Assembly (NCBI GenBank): GCA_013146195.2
Contig: CM028379.1
Location: 105,783,226 to 105,847,225, forward strand
From: Codonopsis lanceolata
Lineage: Eukaryota > Streptophyta > Magnoliopsida > Asterales > Campanulaceae
Direction of reading: 5' to 3'
Length of the DNA: 64,000 bases
The notes beneath the pieces were generated by a model. It ran no database searches. It saw nothing but the letters and a program-made list of their open reading frames with translations, and had not been told where the DNA came from. Positions 23,355 to 35,221 of the stretch are shown piece by piece; positions within the stretch are counted from its first letter, which is position 1, and each line of letters opens with the position of its first letter. The position numbers and the translations under genes were made by a program.

Positions 23355-23956
23355 TTTATGGGTTTCAACACTCTTTCTTTAGTTACTGGCTTATCTCATT
23401 CTTGTTGAGTCACTAAGCTCACATCAAGAATAATCAAATCTAGCAATCACTTAATAAAGATCTAGGGGTCACACCACTTTTAACCAATTAGTTTTGAGAT
23501 GAAACCCCTAACTTTAACATATTATCAGAGTAAGTGCTCGGCACATATAGACCCAACGGCCCACGTTTGTACTCCACACCACCAAAACCAATGAATCCAC
23601 GTTGTAAGCCTTAATTTCATCTATATGTGAAAATGCGTGTTGAGATACTAAATCCATATAAAAAACAATCAAGCTTAACAATCACTTAATACAGTTCATG
23701 GGCTAAACTTTAAAAGTTCTTATGTTTCATTAAATCATTTCAAAACAAAATCCTAAACCCCAAAGTTAAGATGTCAAAATCATATGTCTCGACGTTAGTA
23801 GTTGCTATCTCACCAACTAGAATTAACTAAACTGGACTTCTCTCTTCAAGTCTATTCTTGACACCCACCAAACCTTTTAGGGCATCTCATTGTAGTATTC
23901 TTAACAAACTTCCTATTAAGAAGCCAAATCTTTCCTTACCATTGTAGATTTCTCAG
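23355..23956. other. No gene seen; old repeat-like sequence
   Basis: Two related stretches (about 23440 and 23640) share AATCAA(G)CTTA(A)CAATCACTTAATA and a TGAGATGAAACCCC-like run. This suggests a decayed LTR or its duplicate, but no ends were found. Confidence 0.4.
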
Positions 23957-23964
23957 GTGACATC

Positions 23965-24593
23965 CAGTGGCGGATTCATGAATAAAGTTGATCGGTGTCT
24001 AAAATTTTAACTACTCCCTTCATCCCAAATTAAATATATGACGTTTTCGAGCTTTTTACGCAGGCCAGAGAAACATATTGTAAAATTAAACTGTCCATAT
24101 CCAAACATTAATGAGGTGTCTTAATATTCTTACCCAAAAAGCCAAACACGAGTTACATGGTCAATAAATATAGGTAGAATTGGAAAAAAAATTGTTCCTT
24201 GAAAATTCCAAAATGTCATCTATTTTAGAACAAAAAAACTCTTTCAAAACGTCATATATTTTGGGATGGAGGGAGTATTATATAAAAAAAAAATATAAAT
24301 TACAATTTGTCCTTTACGCGTTTTCATACGTTGAAAACGTGTAATTAATCATCATCACTAACATTTATTAACATGTCTTTTTCGATATAACATACAAGAT
24401 AATCATTTAAAAATTGATCAGACATTTGATTTTGTAAATTCGTCTTGACAATATTTTTTACAAAGAATTTGGGAGGGGTCCAATGAAAACTTTTGGAGGG
24501 GTCAAATTATCAAATATCACAAACCTACTCCCAATTTTTTTTTCTTAAGTGGTGTCCATGAACACCCCAACCTCTCATGTGGATCCGCCACTA
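23965..24593. mobile_element. hAT-type MITE (629 bp) hosting a Stowaway
   Basis: Ends CAGTGGCGGAT and ATCCGCCACTA are inverted repeats. The flanks GTGACATC (23957-23964) and GTGACACC (24594-24601) form an 8-bp duplication with one mismatch, fitting hAT. A Stowaway element at 24014-24275 is nested inside. The only ORF crosses the right border and is not credible. Confidence 0.85.
24014..24275. mobile_element. Stowaway-type Tc1/mariner MITE
   Basis: CTCCCTTCATCCCAAATTAA at the left is the inverted partner of the right end TTTTGGGATGGAGGGAG. The inverted repeats extend over CGTCATATATTT-like sequence, and TA flanks both sides (24012-24013, 24276-24277). It is inserted in the hAT at 23965-24593. 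Confidence 0.9.
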
Positions 24594-24601
24594 GTGACAC
24601 C

Positions 24602-25325
24602 TAGGAAAGAGAAAAAATTCAACTTCCCAAATAAGAAGTTGGTTTTGGCGGAAAAAGCAAGAAGAAGTGGGCGGCTGTCAGGTGGTGTGTGTGTGGCGGG
24701 GGATTATTTTATTTGGGATGGTGCTAAATTTAATATTTTTTGTGTAAAAAGATATGTAAGAAGATTATACATATAATGGAAAGATATATTTTTAAGTAGG
24801 TAAGAAAATAAAAATATATAAATAACAATAAGACCCAATTAAAAAATTATATAAGAATTTATCACATTAGAGATGCTCTTATACAGTTATACCATCTCCC
24901 AAATCAAGCCATCCCATAGGACCCATACCCACCTAGAAGACAAAACTACCCCTAATCCACATGTCTTGTTCACTAAGTGTCTATCCTTGTATCAGGCAGT
25001 AAAAAGTCAACCATGATCAGTAGCCAAATCCAAGTATTCAACCTCATGTTAATCTTTACATTACTTATATGAATGCTTGGACGTTGCTTGCGAAGGAATT
25101 TGGAGTCTTTTACCAAACCCATGACTCCACGTTTGAATTACCTCTCCATAATACAAATTATATATAAACATCAGTTATGAGTTTTGTTTGAATTATCAAT
25201 TTTACAATTAATTATAATAATATTTTCTCTTATTTTTTAAATCTAACACCGAGAAAACTTACGGTTTAATTCGTGGGTTACCTTAAAGCTATTTTAGCGT
25301 ATTTTAATCATATGTATGTTCATTG
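24602..25325. other. AT-rich intergenic sequence, nothing recognised
   Basis: No repeat ends, motifs or convincing ORFs were seen on either strand. Confidence 0.6.
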
Positions 25326-25340
25326 TTGATGTCACCAATT

Positions 25341-25468
25341 TTTTTTTTCTTTTTTCTCTAAAAATAGAGGAAGAGTAGTGATTCCCCACTTATCCCCTTG
25401 GTGACTCGAACCCACTAATTATTAGGTATGGATAAAACGTCTTACCACTAAACTACACTTACTTGTCA
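25341..25468 (-). repeat. tRNA-derived SINE with 15-bp target duplication
   Basis: On the minus strand: GACAAGTAAGTGTAGTTTAG, then GTGGTAAGACG (A-box-like), GGTTCGAGTCACC (B box), then a body ending AATCACTACT...CCTCT and a poly(A)-like tail. Perfect copies of TTGATGTCACCAATT flank it (25326-25340 and 25469-25483), as made by LINE-type retrotransposition. It is the same family as 61751-61872. It inserted at the edge of a gypsy pol scrap. Confidence 0.92.
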
Positions 25469-25845
25469 TTGATGTCACCAATTGTTTGTAAATATGATGA
25501 TGTATTTCCTGTCGACTATTCTTTACCACCTGAAAAGGAAATAACATTTTGTATTGAATTGTTACCTGAAACAACACCAATCTCTAAGGCACCCTATAAA
25601 ATGACACCAGCAGAATTAAAGGAATTGAAGGTTCAATTGCAGAAATTACTTGACAGAGGTTTTATTAGCCCTAGTGTTTCACCGTGAGGTGCACCTGTGT
25701 TGTTTGCTAACAAGAAGGATGGGACACTAACGTTATTCATTGATTATAAGCAGCTGAATCAGGTGACTGTGAAAAATAAATATCATTTGCCACACATTGA
25801 TGACTCGCTTGATTAGCTACGGGGAGCAGTTGTATTCTATTGATG
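25463..25845 (+). pseudogene. Ty3/gypsy RT fragment
   Basis: A 75-codon open stretch contains LPPEKEITFCIELLPETTPI and then the kin of SKAPYKMTPAELKELK. After a TGA it continues GAPVLFANKKDGTLTLFIDY and KQLNQVTVKNKYHLPHIDD. These are the N-terminal blocks of Ty3/gypsy RT, diverged from the copy at 6010. It ends at about 25845, where unrelated sequence starts. Confidence 0.88.
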
Positions 25846-26800
25846 GTTTTAATAGTGATATGATTCTGACCACCAACCAAGAACCAAGATTGTCACAAGC
25901 AAGGGAGAGGCATTGGAAGCATGTAGATCAAGGTTTGAGGGTTCATATGAGCATGGATCGAGGTTCAAGGGTTCTAAAATGCATAGAGTATGATTTGAAG
26001 ATTCAAGAGTTCTATACAAACTTAATTCGTGGATTTAGTGGAGATTCGGGCTATTACAATGGCTACTCTACAAATTCAAACATGTGTTGGGAAGCCTTAA
26101 ATTTCATGGAAGATGAGTTGAAGACTTAAGAAATGTTTGTTAATGTCATACAATGACTTTGAAAGCTTTTAACGCCTAAAGAAAGATTTTATGGGGCCAA
26201 AATGCAACTTTGAAAATTAGGCCTTTACAAAAAACGAGATTTGTAGATTTTCCTTATTTTGGAGGATTTATGTTTTTTAAATAGATTAGGTAACTTACCT
26301 AATTGTTGCCTACATAGATTAAGTAAGTTGAGTAGTTTCCTAAGTGTATTTTAGGTTGTTTCCTAAGTTGATTCTAAGTAGTTTCCTAAGTTGATTCTAC
26401 ATAGACTTTTCCTTTTACTTTTAGGTTTAGGATTCACAACCCATATAAATAAAGGTTGTGGTTTATTGTTTTGTAGACAACTTTCTGATTATTGATTAAT
26501 ATAGTTTTTTGAGTGTTTTTCAAAACCTCCTTGTTTTTCATTGAACTTGTGATTATTTGGTGAGAAGCTAAGTAATCGAAACACGAATTTATCAATAGGA
26601 TATTCATCCCTATTGTGGCGTTCTTCATCATACCAAGGTTCGTGCTCGTCTCGTAATTGGATCACGGATTACCACATTCAATAACGGATCGTAGCATTGG
26701 GTCAATGTGTCACAATCCATCAATTCATTGACATTATTCGTTTGCCGTGCCGCGTGCTCTTTGATTCCTCCATCGAGAGTACGCGTCTAGGAATCATATC
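25846..26800 (+). other. Possible 3' remnant and LTR of the same gypsy element
   Basis: No pol domain continues. Short direct repeats (CCTAAGTTGATTCTA, CTAAGTAGTTTCC) at 26300-26410, a TATA-like CCATATAAATAAAGG at about 26440 and a downstream leader-like tract resemble an LTR promoter region. TG...CA ends were not identified. The 110-codon frame at 25797 has no recognisable domain. Confidence 0.4.
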
Positions 26801-27117
26801 AAATAATTACTTTTTCTTACTAACATTAACTATTAAAATTTTCCATTGTATCAAAAGTTAAAGGTTGAAATTCGCCAGGTAGTTCGAAAATACAATTAAT
26901 TCACCCCTAAAAAATACAAACCATTTGGATGCATTAATTTTAAATTCAATAAATATTCAAATTCTATATAATTTAAATAACTTAGAATTTTCTTTCAAAA
27001 TCATAACAATTCCATAGTGTGGATAATGTGTAAAATTTAATTGTAATTCTACATTATATTCAAAATAAGTTCAATAATAAGTCAAGTATCTAGTTTAGTC
27101 TAGTGCTATATGATTGT
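26801..27117. other. AT-rich spacer, no gene
   Basis: Nothing recognised between the gypsy remnant and the start of duplicated block A. Confidence 0.6.
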
Positions 27118-27741
27118 TTCTTATTATGAATGGCAAGAGTTTAAACCTTACTAACAACAAAATTATAAAAAATTTACATTTTTTAAAAATAGCATGTAAT
27201 AGTGGTGGTTAACGATGGAGGTAGTTGGAGGCGGCGGTTGCTAGAGGTGGCAGGCGGCAGTGGTGGCTGGAGGTGGTGGTTGTTGCACTAGTGGTGGTGG
27301 TTGAAAGTTGTTGTGGTGGTGGTAAAAGGAATGTGAATTGTTACTATGTAATAATTGATCAAATTTTAGAATTTAAATTATTAAGATTTATGATGAAATT
27401 AGTTTTATGAAATTGAGTCATTTAGAATTTTAACTCAATTCAAATTCCGAATTTTACTTATGTTCCCAAACAAAGGAATTGATTTTGGAGGCCCCAATTT
27501 CAATTCCAAGCTATGGGATTGGGGTATCCAAACATACCTTAGCCTTTGTTTTTTGGTCCAATGAATAATATTAATAGTACTCATCAATGATTAATGACAG
27601 AAAGTAACCATTGAAAACTCCCGTATATAATTATATATTTGTATATTCACTCGCGTATAGCAGTCAAAATTAAAGGCAAATTCTTTTATGTTGGCACATA
27701 TAGGAAATTGCAAGGATACATATGATGACTTTACACATGTT

Positions 27742-28999
27742 TAGAGCTCTCAAGGTGGGTTGGCGGGGCGGGCGAACCCGCAACCCACTAAACCCATTAT
27801 TTAGCGGGGCGGGGCGAGTCAGCCTAAAACTATGACAGGCCTGTAAATTGCCAACCTAACCCAACCCATCGTGGGTTATATGTTAGGTGGGTCAGCCCAC
27901 TAACTTTTTCTCTCAATTAATCTAAAAAAAAATACTAATTATAAATAACATAAAAAATCTCAAAATTCATTTAAAAAATTATATTTTCTATAGTTATATT
28001 CTAAATATCGTTTTTTACAATTTTCTCAAATATTAATAGTATAAAATGAGAAAAAAATAGAAATAAAAAATCATTTTATTATTACTTTTTTGTATGTTAT
28101 TATAATCTTTCTTTCCGTGAATATTGTTGTTGATCTATCTTAATTATTTCCGCATCTGTTGTTGTTGTAAGTGTCACTTTTTAACAAGGTTCTAAAAATC
28201 GTTAGGCAGCCGCTAGGCGGCACACTAGCGCCTAGCGCCTAGGAGACTAGTCGGGGCGTACTCGGGGCCTAGAATTAAGGCATAATTACCATTTTTTGAT
28301 AATTTACATCAAAGATTAAACACATTGCCTACAAATTTAATTTTTTTTATATTTGTCATTTTATCAAACACTTGTCTATATTTATAAAATGAACAAAAAT
28401 ATACAAACCTACTCTTAATCTCAATTTTCAACAACCCCAAAGCAATAAACCAGCCACGTTTAGAACTAAAAAAGTTCGCCTCGCCCCCCATTACCTCCCT
28501 CTCTGCCTCACCATTACCACTTCCCCTTCCTTCTCAAGTTCGTCTTCCCTTCCTTCTCCGATCATCGCATGCCACAAAATCAAAGCTACAAAAATAAATT
28601 AAGGTCGGTGAGGTTTGGCGTAAGCGCCGACTTGGTCGATTAGGCGGGGACTAAGAAAGTCGCGGCGGTAGAGAGGGGCCTAGCGCCTAGGCGGAGCTAG
28701 GCGGGGAGTTTTAGAACACTGCTTTTTAATGAATTCATAATCATTTACTAATATTTCAGATATAAAAAATAATCTCAAATTTTGAACGAAAATAATTTAA
28801 ACTCATAGCTTCCATGCAACTTTTGGGTTGTGTTATTTACAATTAGTGAATAGTGGGCCAACCCGCCTCAAATCGCAACCCACCGCGGGCTCAACCCGTT
28901 TAACTTACCTCCTAATGGGCTCATATTTTCCAATCCGACCCATCCCATTTAGGTGGCAGGACGATCTAGCACAATGGATCTAACCTATTTTAACAACTA
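27742..28999. mobile_element. hAT element (1258 bp) present only in copy A
   Basis: It starts TAGAGCTCTCAAGG and ends AACAACTA. The flanks CACATGTT (27734-27741) and TACATGTT (29000-29007) form an 8-bp duplication with one mismatch. Copy B at about 46680 has the uninterrupted sequence TTTACACATGTTGACC, a paralogous empty site. Inside are (GGGTTGG)n/(CCAACCC)n-like arms and a second hAT (28185-28721). It carries no transposase. Confidence 0.9.
28185..28721. mobile_element. Inner hAT MITE with GGCGCCTAG-rich arms
   Basis: Terminal inverted repeats are CAAGGTTCTAAAA and, reverse complemented, CAGTGTTCTAAAA. A perfect 8-bp duplication CTTTTTAA lies at 28177-28184 and 28722-28729. The subterminal sequence is dense in CGCCTAG/CTAGGCG motifs that can pair across the element. 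A longer relative starts at 63213. It is nested in the hAT 27742-28999. Confidence 0.93.
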
Positions 29000-30200
29000 T
29001 ACATGTTGACCATAGTTTGAAATTGTGGCACTTATGTTCTAGTTAGGTCGAAAGTCATTGTTATTTACTTAGATGAAATCAAATATAGGAAAAGGTATTT
29101 TCTAGAAAGATACAAGTTTCAAAGTCTTCCATATATGACCCAGTTGCTTCAACATAGAGATGCAATGATCATGTTTTAGCTTGGCGCATCAATCAATTTG
29201 TTTCCTTCATAGATTCGCATATATTTTAAATCATATATGGCCTATGAAATTATTTGCATTACGTGATCTGAAACCTAAGGGTTATTGGTTGTTGTGTAGT
29301 TCGGATCTATTTTCATTGGTGTTCGGATTGAAAAAAGTTAATGATGCAAATTTAAATAATCCATATGACTAAATCATTAAAAGAGTTGAATTTAACAAAT
29401 ACTTCCTTGGTATGCTTTCGAGTATGATATTTGTTTGATTAGGAAACTCTCCGTCCATGCATGTGTGAACGACGGTTTTACCTGCGTTTATTCTCTCTTC
29501 CACCTTCTCTCCCACACAAACGACATCTGCGACTCCTTCTGTCTCTTTCTTCGATTTCGTTGTTCTCTTGCATGCTACTTCTACTTCCTTCATCTATTTG
29601 GTGGACTATCTTCAAAACCCTTCCTCCTCTATCTGTCTTTATAACCTTCAGGCGAAATACCGATAATCTCTCGATTTATATCCCTCTCTACATCAAAAAT
29701 GGATTTTTTTTTCACAATAGCTTCTGGTGAAAGGTAATCTTTTCGATTTTGTTTGTTCTTCAATTAGATTTCTTTCTCTCTCTGCCCTTTACCAATTATC
29801 TTTTGGCTGAATTTTTTTTCCCCGTTATTACAGTGTTCCTCACCAAATTCTTTAATCAACCCACTCGAGAGAGTTATCACTCCACCACTCTCTTCGCATT
29901 ATTGTTTTAATTGATTACATGTGAGTGTTGCCGATCAACTGTCTTATGTGGTAGCTCAAGTGTCTCCAAAGTCCGGTAATTTATCATTTCAACCTTTTAA
30001 TTTTGTACGTAATTGGAAATATATTTGTTAATCCGCTTATGAGTGAATGGTGAATTTTAGGGTTTGGGTAATTCAATTCAATTATCATATTTGTTATCTC
30101 TTAGATGTGTTCCATTGTTGTAATGACATGCTTTTGCGTTGCAAGATTGATTGGTTCCATTTAAATATGGTATAATTTAATTGATTGGTATTAGTATATA

Positions 30201-30319
30201 CTAGATTCTGTGCTCGTGCCTATTGCACGGCACCAGTATGGGACGATGTCAGTATATGACAGTGTTAATATTCAAATAAATCAATATAATAAATAATATA
30301 TATATATATATATTGTGTG

Positions 30320-30373
<54 letters not shown>

Positions 30374-31120
30374 TAGAATATAACTATTTCATCAAATAGA
30401 TTTAATAGCCCATTTTACATGAAGGAAAAAAGAAGAAAGCATGAGTACAAAGTTTAAAAAGAGAATTAAAAAAAAAAAAAAACTAAGCCCGAAAAGGATG
30501 AAAGAAAAAAGTGAATAGGAAACGGTTAGATTAGGTTAAGATAAAAATAATTTAGATGAGATTTATGAAGAAAAACGTGAATAGGAAACGGTAAGATAAT
30601 CAAAATAATTTTTTTCAAACCTTGCAAACTTAAAAGTAAAACCGAATGAAGACGGATGATTGCGTGGAAAAGAGCGAAGGATAGAGCACAGCTAGCTAAC
30701 CATCTTTTTAGGCTACAAATGCATAGCTTAGTTGTCAGCTTTACAAAAAACATGGGGGAAAATATTTATGTGGCGGAAAATGCGTTTTTTTTACGGTTCA
30801 AACATTGTTTGAACAGTTCTTTGTTACTATTAAACATCAAATCCTGGCCGTTGTTTTAGATGGAGTAGGAGTAGGAGAATTAATTGGAATAGGAATAGAT
30901 GAATAGGAAGAGAGAAAACGGTTGTGGGAAAAAAAACTGTGAAAAAACGGTTGTAGATGAAATGGAATCCTGGCCGTTGATTGTGTTACGTAAAAATAAA
31001 TCTTAGCCTGTAAATAGCTTTTGATATGAGTTAATCCTAACAGGTAAATAGCTTTGTTAAAACTAAATCATGACCGGTAAATAGCTTTTGTAACCGCCCT
31101 GATCTGTTTTATATAATAGA
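30201..31120 (-). mobile_element. Non-autonomous Helitron H1 (920 bp)
   Basis: Read on -, it starts TCTATTATATAAAACAG and ends with a hairpin (GCCGTGCAATAGGCACG) shortly before a terminal CTAG. It is inserted between A and T with no duplication. These are Helitron end rules (5' TC, 3' hairpin plus CTRR, A-T target). The interior, with long (AT)n/(TG)n at 30296-30368, is unlike the other Helitrons here. Confidence 0.82.
30296..30368 (+). repeat. (AT)n-(GT)n-(AT)n compound microsatellite
   Basis: Pure dinucleotide runs inside Helitron H1. Confidence 0.9.
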
Positions 31121-31887
31121 TATTGGATGCCATGATTTGGAATCTAATGTCGTTAAATGCAACATAAGGTGATAATTTTGGGACTTAGTATATGCACATA
31201 AAGTGTTGGAAATATTTTTTCTTTGGATTTTCAAACAAATCGTTCGGTTTCAGTTTTAAATAGGTTCTGTGACACCATGAGATTTGTGTTGATTTTATTG
31301 AACAATATTTAAATTCCTTGAGGCATGGAGCTCTATTCGGGGATTTATAGTTCAAATGCATTTTAATTTCAATTGTTTCTTGCAAGCTGTTTTCTAATGA
31401 GTTTCTTCATTCCTAGGTTTCTTGAGATGATGAAAAAGGTTAGATGTTAACCTCCTTGATCGCAATGAGCAAGGCGAAACCAAAATTGACATGGAAACAC
31501 TTTTATATCATAGTGAAAACATGTCTAATTTAGGCTTTGGTTGCTCCTTACACCATTTCGGTTTTTATGAATGTCAAGAGGGATAATTACTGTAATTAAT
31601 GCAGCTTGGGTTGTAAGAAGAGTCTAAGAAAATTGATAGAACTATCTGACATCAGAGACTTCGTGAGCTTCGATCCTTACTCACAAAAAGTCATTCAATG
31701 TTCAGTTGCATGTTTTGCACCGATCAATTGCATGTTTTCGTTTCCATAATGGTTGGCTTAATTTGTATATAGTATAGTGATCTTATGAATTCAATAAGAG
31801 CTATATGTGGAACATTTTCTTTGAAATGTTTCAGATGGGGGTTGGACTAATAGTATATATATGCTACTACTTTGAAAAAAATAATTA

Positions 31888-31893
<6 letters not shown>

Positions 31894-31924
<31 letters not shown>

Positions 31925-31948
31925 TAATAATAATAATAATAATAATAG
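31894..31948 (+). repeat. (AAT)n microsatellite at the A1/A2 junction
   Basis: A TAA/AAT repeat ends the first tandem unit of copy A. Immediately after it, at about 31955, sequence from 30125 onward (GACATGCTTTTGCG) starts again. Equivalent tracts lie at 35175-35219 and 49967-50010. Confidence 0.9.
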
Positions 31949-31954
31949 TATTTG

Positions 31955-32031
31955 ACATGCTTTTGCGTTGCAAGATTGATTGGTTCCATTTAAATATGGT
32001 ATAATTTAATTGATTGGTATTAGTATATATA
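31955..32031 (+). repeat. Repeat of 30125-30200: start of tandem unit A2
   Basis: About 77 bp, from GACATGCTTTTGCGTTGCAAG to AGTATATATA, matches the sequence before H1. It shows that copy A contains a tandem duplication of flank, Helitron and downstream sequence. Confidence 0.92.
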
Positions 32032-33340
32032 CTAGTCTTTGTGCCCGTGCCTATGGCACGGCGCGAGTATGGGAGGATGTCAATACTGGAGGGTGTCAAT
32101 ATTTAAATAAATAAATATATGTTTTAATCATGTTTCAAAAAAGTCTAAAATAACAAATTAAAAATGAAGGCTTCTCGATAATCAATTAAAACATTATGAT
32201 CATTGAACAGTGGAGAAAAAAATTAAAACTTTTATTTGTAATTTTATTTAAGAAAACAAATGCGGTACCTTGTTAGGTTTTATTTATTTTTAATTTTTTT
32301 AAGGAAACAGAGGCGATACCTTTTTAGATTTTATTAATAGAAATAAAATTACAAATTTGAGGAGGACAATTAATAATATTTCGTTAAAATATAAACTTTT
32401 TTTAACACATACACCAAGGGTATTAATTTTTTTAACCGCGTAACATGTTTTATGTTGGTATAAAAAGTGACTATGTGTTTAATGAAAAGTGTATTTTATA
32501 TTTTATACATATTATTAACAATGTAAAAAATTGGAAGAATTCCAAATTAGTAATTATACATATTATTACTAAAAACCATGCATGCATTATGCATATATAT
32601 TATTGTATAATGCCCTCTCTCTCTCTCTCTCTCTTTATCTCTAGCTCGATCTAGTTCTGCCAACCCGACTGTTCACACACACACACACACACACGAATAA
32701 CACAAACAATCTATTTCTCCCTTCTGACAGCCTACTCCCTCCCTCCCCCCTCTCTTTCTTTTTCTCGTCCTCTCTTCTCTCTCTTAATTGTTCCTCTCTC
32801 CACCGCCCTCACACTCTCTTTTGTTTTTGTTTTATTCTCCAAATTGGAAATATAAGGTTTTATACAAACAATTACAAAGGGGAGTAATATTTGCAGAGAA
32901 ATGGAATATATAGATCAATTACCTCTGTCTTTAAAACCGACTACATCAATTCTTTCTTCCCTTCCCTCTAATAAAAGCCTTGAAGAACCGAGTGCCCAAG
33001 ATATATATTAACGGGATACTATGTGCTTTGTATATATAACGAAAGATTCACAAAATCAATAATACTAAAACTGATATAGGATAGACGTATAAGGACTCTA
33101 TTTATCATCATACATAAACATAGTTAATTAGGACTCTTCTTGGGCTTGTAATTAATGTGAGTGGTGCGGTTAGGAATCTTCTTGACAGTCCTGATTCAGG
33201 GGGATTTTGGAGAAACCGTATGGAGTTGGAATCATATAGGGAGAGGGGGACGCAACGGAATAAATTACAGCCCTTTGAGATAAGTAAAAATAATCAATCT
33301 TAGCCGCTCTTTATCCCAATGAGCTCTATTGTATAGTAGA
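32032..33340 (-). mobile_element. Non-autonomous Helitron H2 (1309 bp)
   Basis: On - it starts TCTACTATACAATAGAGCTC and ends CCGTGCCATAGGCACGG, then GCACAAAGACTAG. The hairpin and CTAG are canonical. It is orthologous to 47880-49196 in copy B, at the same base. The interior has (CT)n at about 32612-32640 and (CA)n at about 32675-32692, and no helicase ORF. Its 5' end abuts the 3' CTAG of H3 with no base between. Confidence 0.9.
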
Positions 33341-33948
33341 CTAGTCTCTGTGCCCGTGCCTATGGCACGACGCAAGTAGGGGAGGATGTCAGTACTGGAG
33401 GGTGTCAATATTTAAATAAATCAATATATGTTTTAATCATGTTTCAAAAAAGTCTAAAATAACAAATTGAAAATGAAGACTTCTCGATAATCAATTAAAA
33501 CATTATAATCATTCAACAGTGGAGAAAAAAATTAAAACTTTTATTTGTAATTTTATTTAAGAAAACAGATGCGGTACCTTGTTAGATTTTATTTATTTGT
33601 TGCCATAAGTACCGTGCCATAGTTGTAATTTTTTTTAAGGAAACAGAAGCGATATGAAATCAGGCACCATGCCATAAGTATCGTACCATAGACACGGACA
33701 TGAAGATCTAGTGGGGTGTAGAGAAATACGTTGTGCGGTTAGCCCGGCCCTTTTACAGTAGTCAGTATACCATCTCAAGTGCTCTCGGATCACACTCTAC
33801 TAACTCATTTAAAGCATCGATCCACAATATCCAAGCCCCCTAAATTTTCGTTGCATTCTTCCCCGTCATTGAATCTAACTACCAAGAATCAAGATCCAAC
33901 CTACAATGACCAAATCTCTGCTGACTTTGATTTCTTTTGACTGTTAGT

Positions 33949-34010
<62 letters not shown>

Positions 34011-34408
34011 CTAAAAGTGATATAGGATAGACGTATAAGGACTCTATTTATCACCATATATAAACATAGTTAATTAGGACTCTTCTTGGGCTTGTAATTA
34101 ATGTGAGTGGTGCGGTTAGGAATCTTCTTAACAGTCCTGATTCAAGGGGATTTTGTAGAAACCGTAGGGAGTTGGAATCGTATAGTGAGAGGGGGACGCA
34201 GAGGGAGAAGAGTTGTGCAGGGACACGACTAACTGCCGTTCACACATGTACCAGTGAGAAATAAATTACAGTCGTTTGATATAAATAAAAATAATCAATC
34301 TCAGCCCCTCTTTATCCCAAATCAATAATAAATTATAGCCGTTTAATATAAATAAAAATAATCAATCTCAACCGCTCTTTATTCCACTGAGCTCTATTGT
34401 ATAGTAGA
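33341..34408 (-). mobile_element. Non-autonomous Helitron H3 (1068 bp), head-to-tail with H2
   Basis: Its ends match H2 (5' TCTACTATACAATAGAGCTC; 3' CTAG after a CCGTGCCATAGGCACGGGC-type hairpin). The first ~260 bp and last ~390 bp are homologous to H2. The middle (about 33600-33950) is different and includes other CCATAAGTACCGTGCC-like palindromes and a long (AT)n at 33951-34004. This looks like internal sequence exchange or capture. Confidence 0.88.
33951..34004 (+). repeat. (AT)n microsatellite
   Basis: About 27 AT units inside Helitron H3. Confidence 0.9.
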
Positions 34409-35172
34409 TTGAATGCCATGATTTGGAATCTAATGTCGTTAAATGCAACTTAAGGAGAGGATATTGGGACTTAGTATATGCACATAAAGTGTTGGAAATA
34501 TTTCTTCTTTGGATTTTCAAACAAATCGTTCGGTTTCAATTTTAGATAGGTTCTGTGACACCATGAGATTTGTGTTGATTTTATTGAACAATATTTAAAT
34601 TCCTTGAGGCATGGAGCTCTATTCGGGGATTTATAGTTTAAATGCATTTTAATTTCAATTGTTTCTTGCAAGCTGTTTTCTGATGAGTTTCTTCATACCT
34701 AGGTTTCTTGAGTTGATGAGAAAGGTTAGATGTCAACCTCCTTGATCGCAATGAGCAAGGTGAAACCAAAATTGACATGGAAACACTTTTATATCATAGT
34801 GAAAACATGTCTAATTTAGGCTTTGGTTGCTCCTTACACCATTTCGCTTTTTATGAATGCCAAGAGAGATAATTACTGTAATTAATGCAGCTTGGGTTGT
34901 AAGAAGAGTCTAAGAAAATTGATAGAACTATCTGGCATCAGAGACTTCGTGAGCTTCGATCCTTACTCACAAAAAGTCATTCAATGTTCAGTTGCATGTT
35001 TTGCACCGATCAATTGCATGTTTTCATTTCCATAATGGTTGGCTTATTTTGTATATAGTATAGTGATCTTATGAATTCAATAAGAACTATATGTGGAACA
35101 TTTTCTTTGAAATGTTTCAGATGGGGGTTGGACTAATAGTATATATATGCTACTACTATAAAAAAATAATTA

Positions 35173-35221
<49 letters not shown>

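Noticed and set aside
24549..24776. 75-codon ORF
   Set aside because: It begins inside a MITE terminal repeat and runs over its border.
29435..29730. 69- and 89-codon frames shared with 47115-47491
   Set aside because: Conserved only because the segment is duplicated; pyrimidine-rich, overlapping frames with differing lengths and a one-T frame change between copies at the ATGGATTTTTTTT site.
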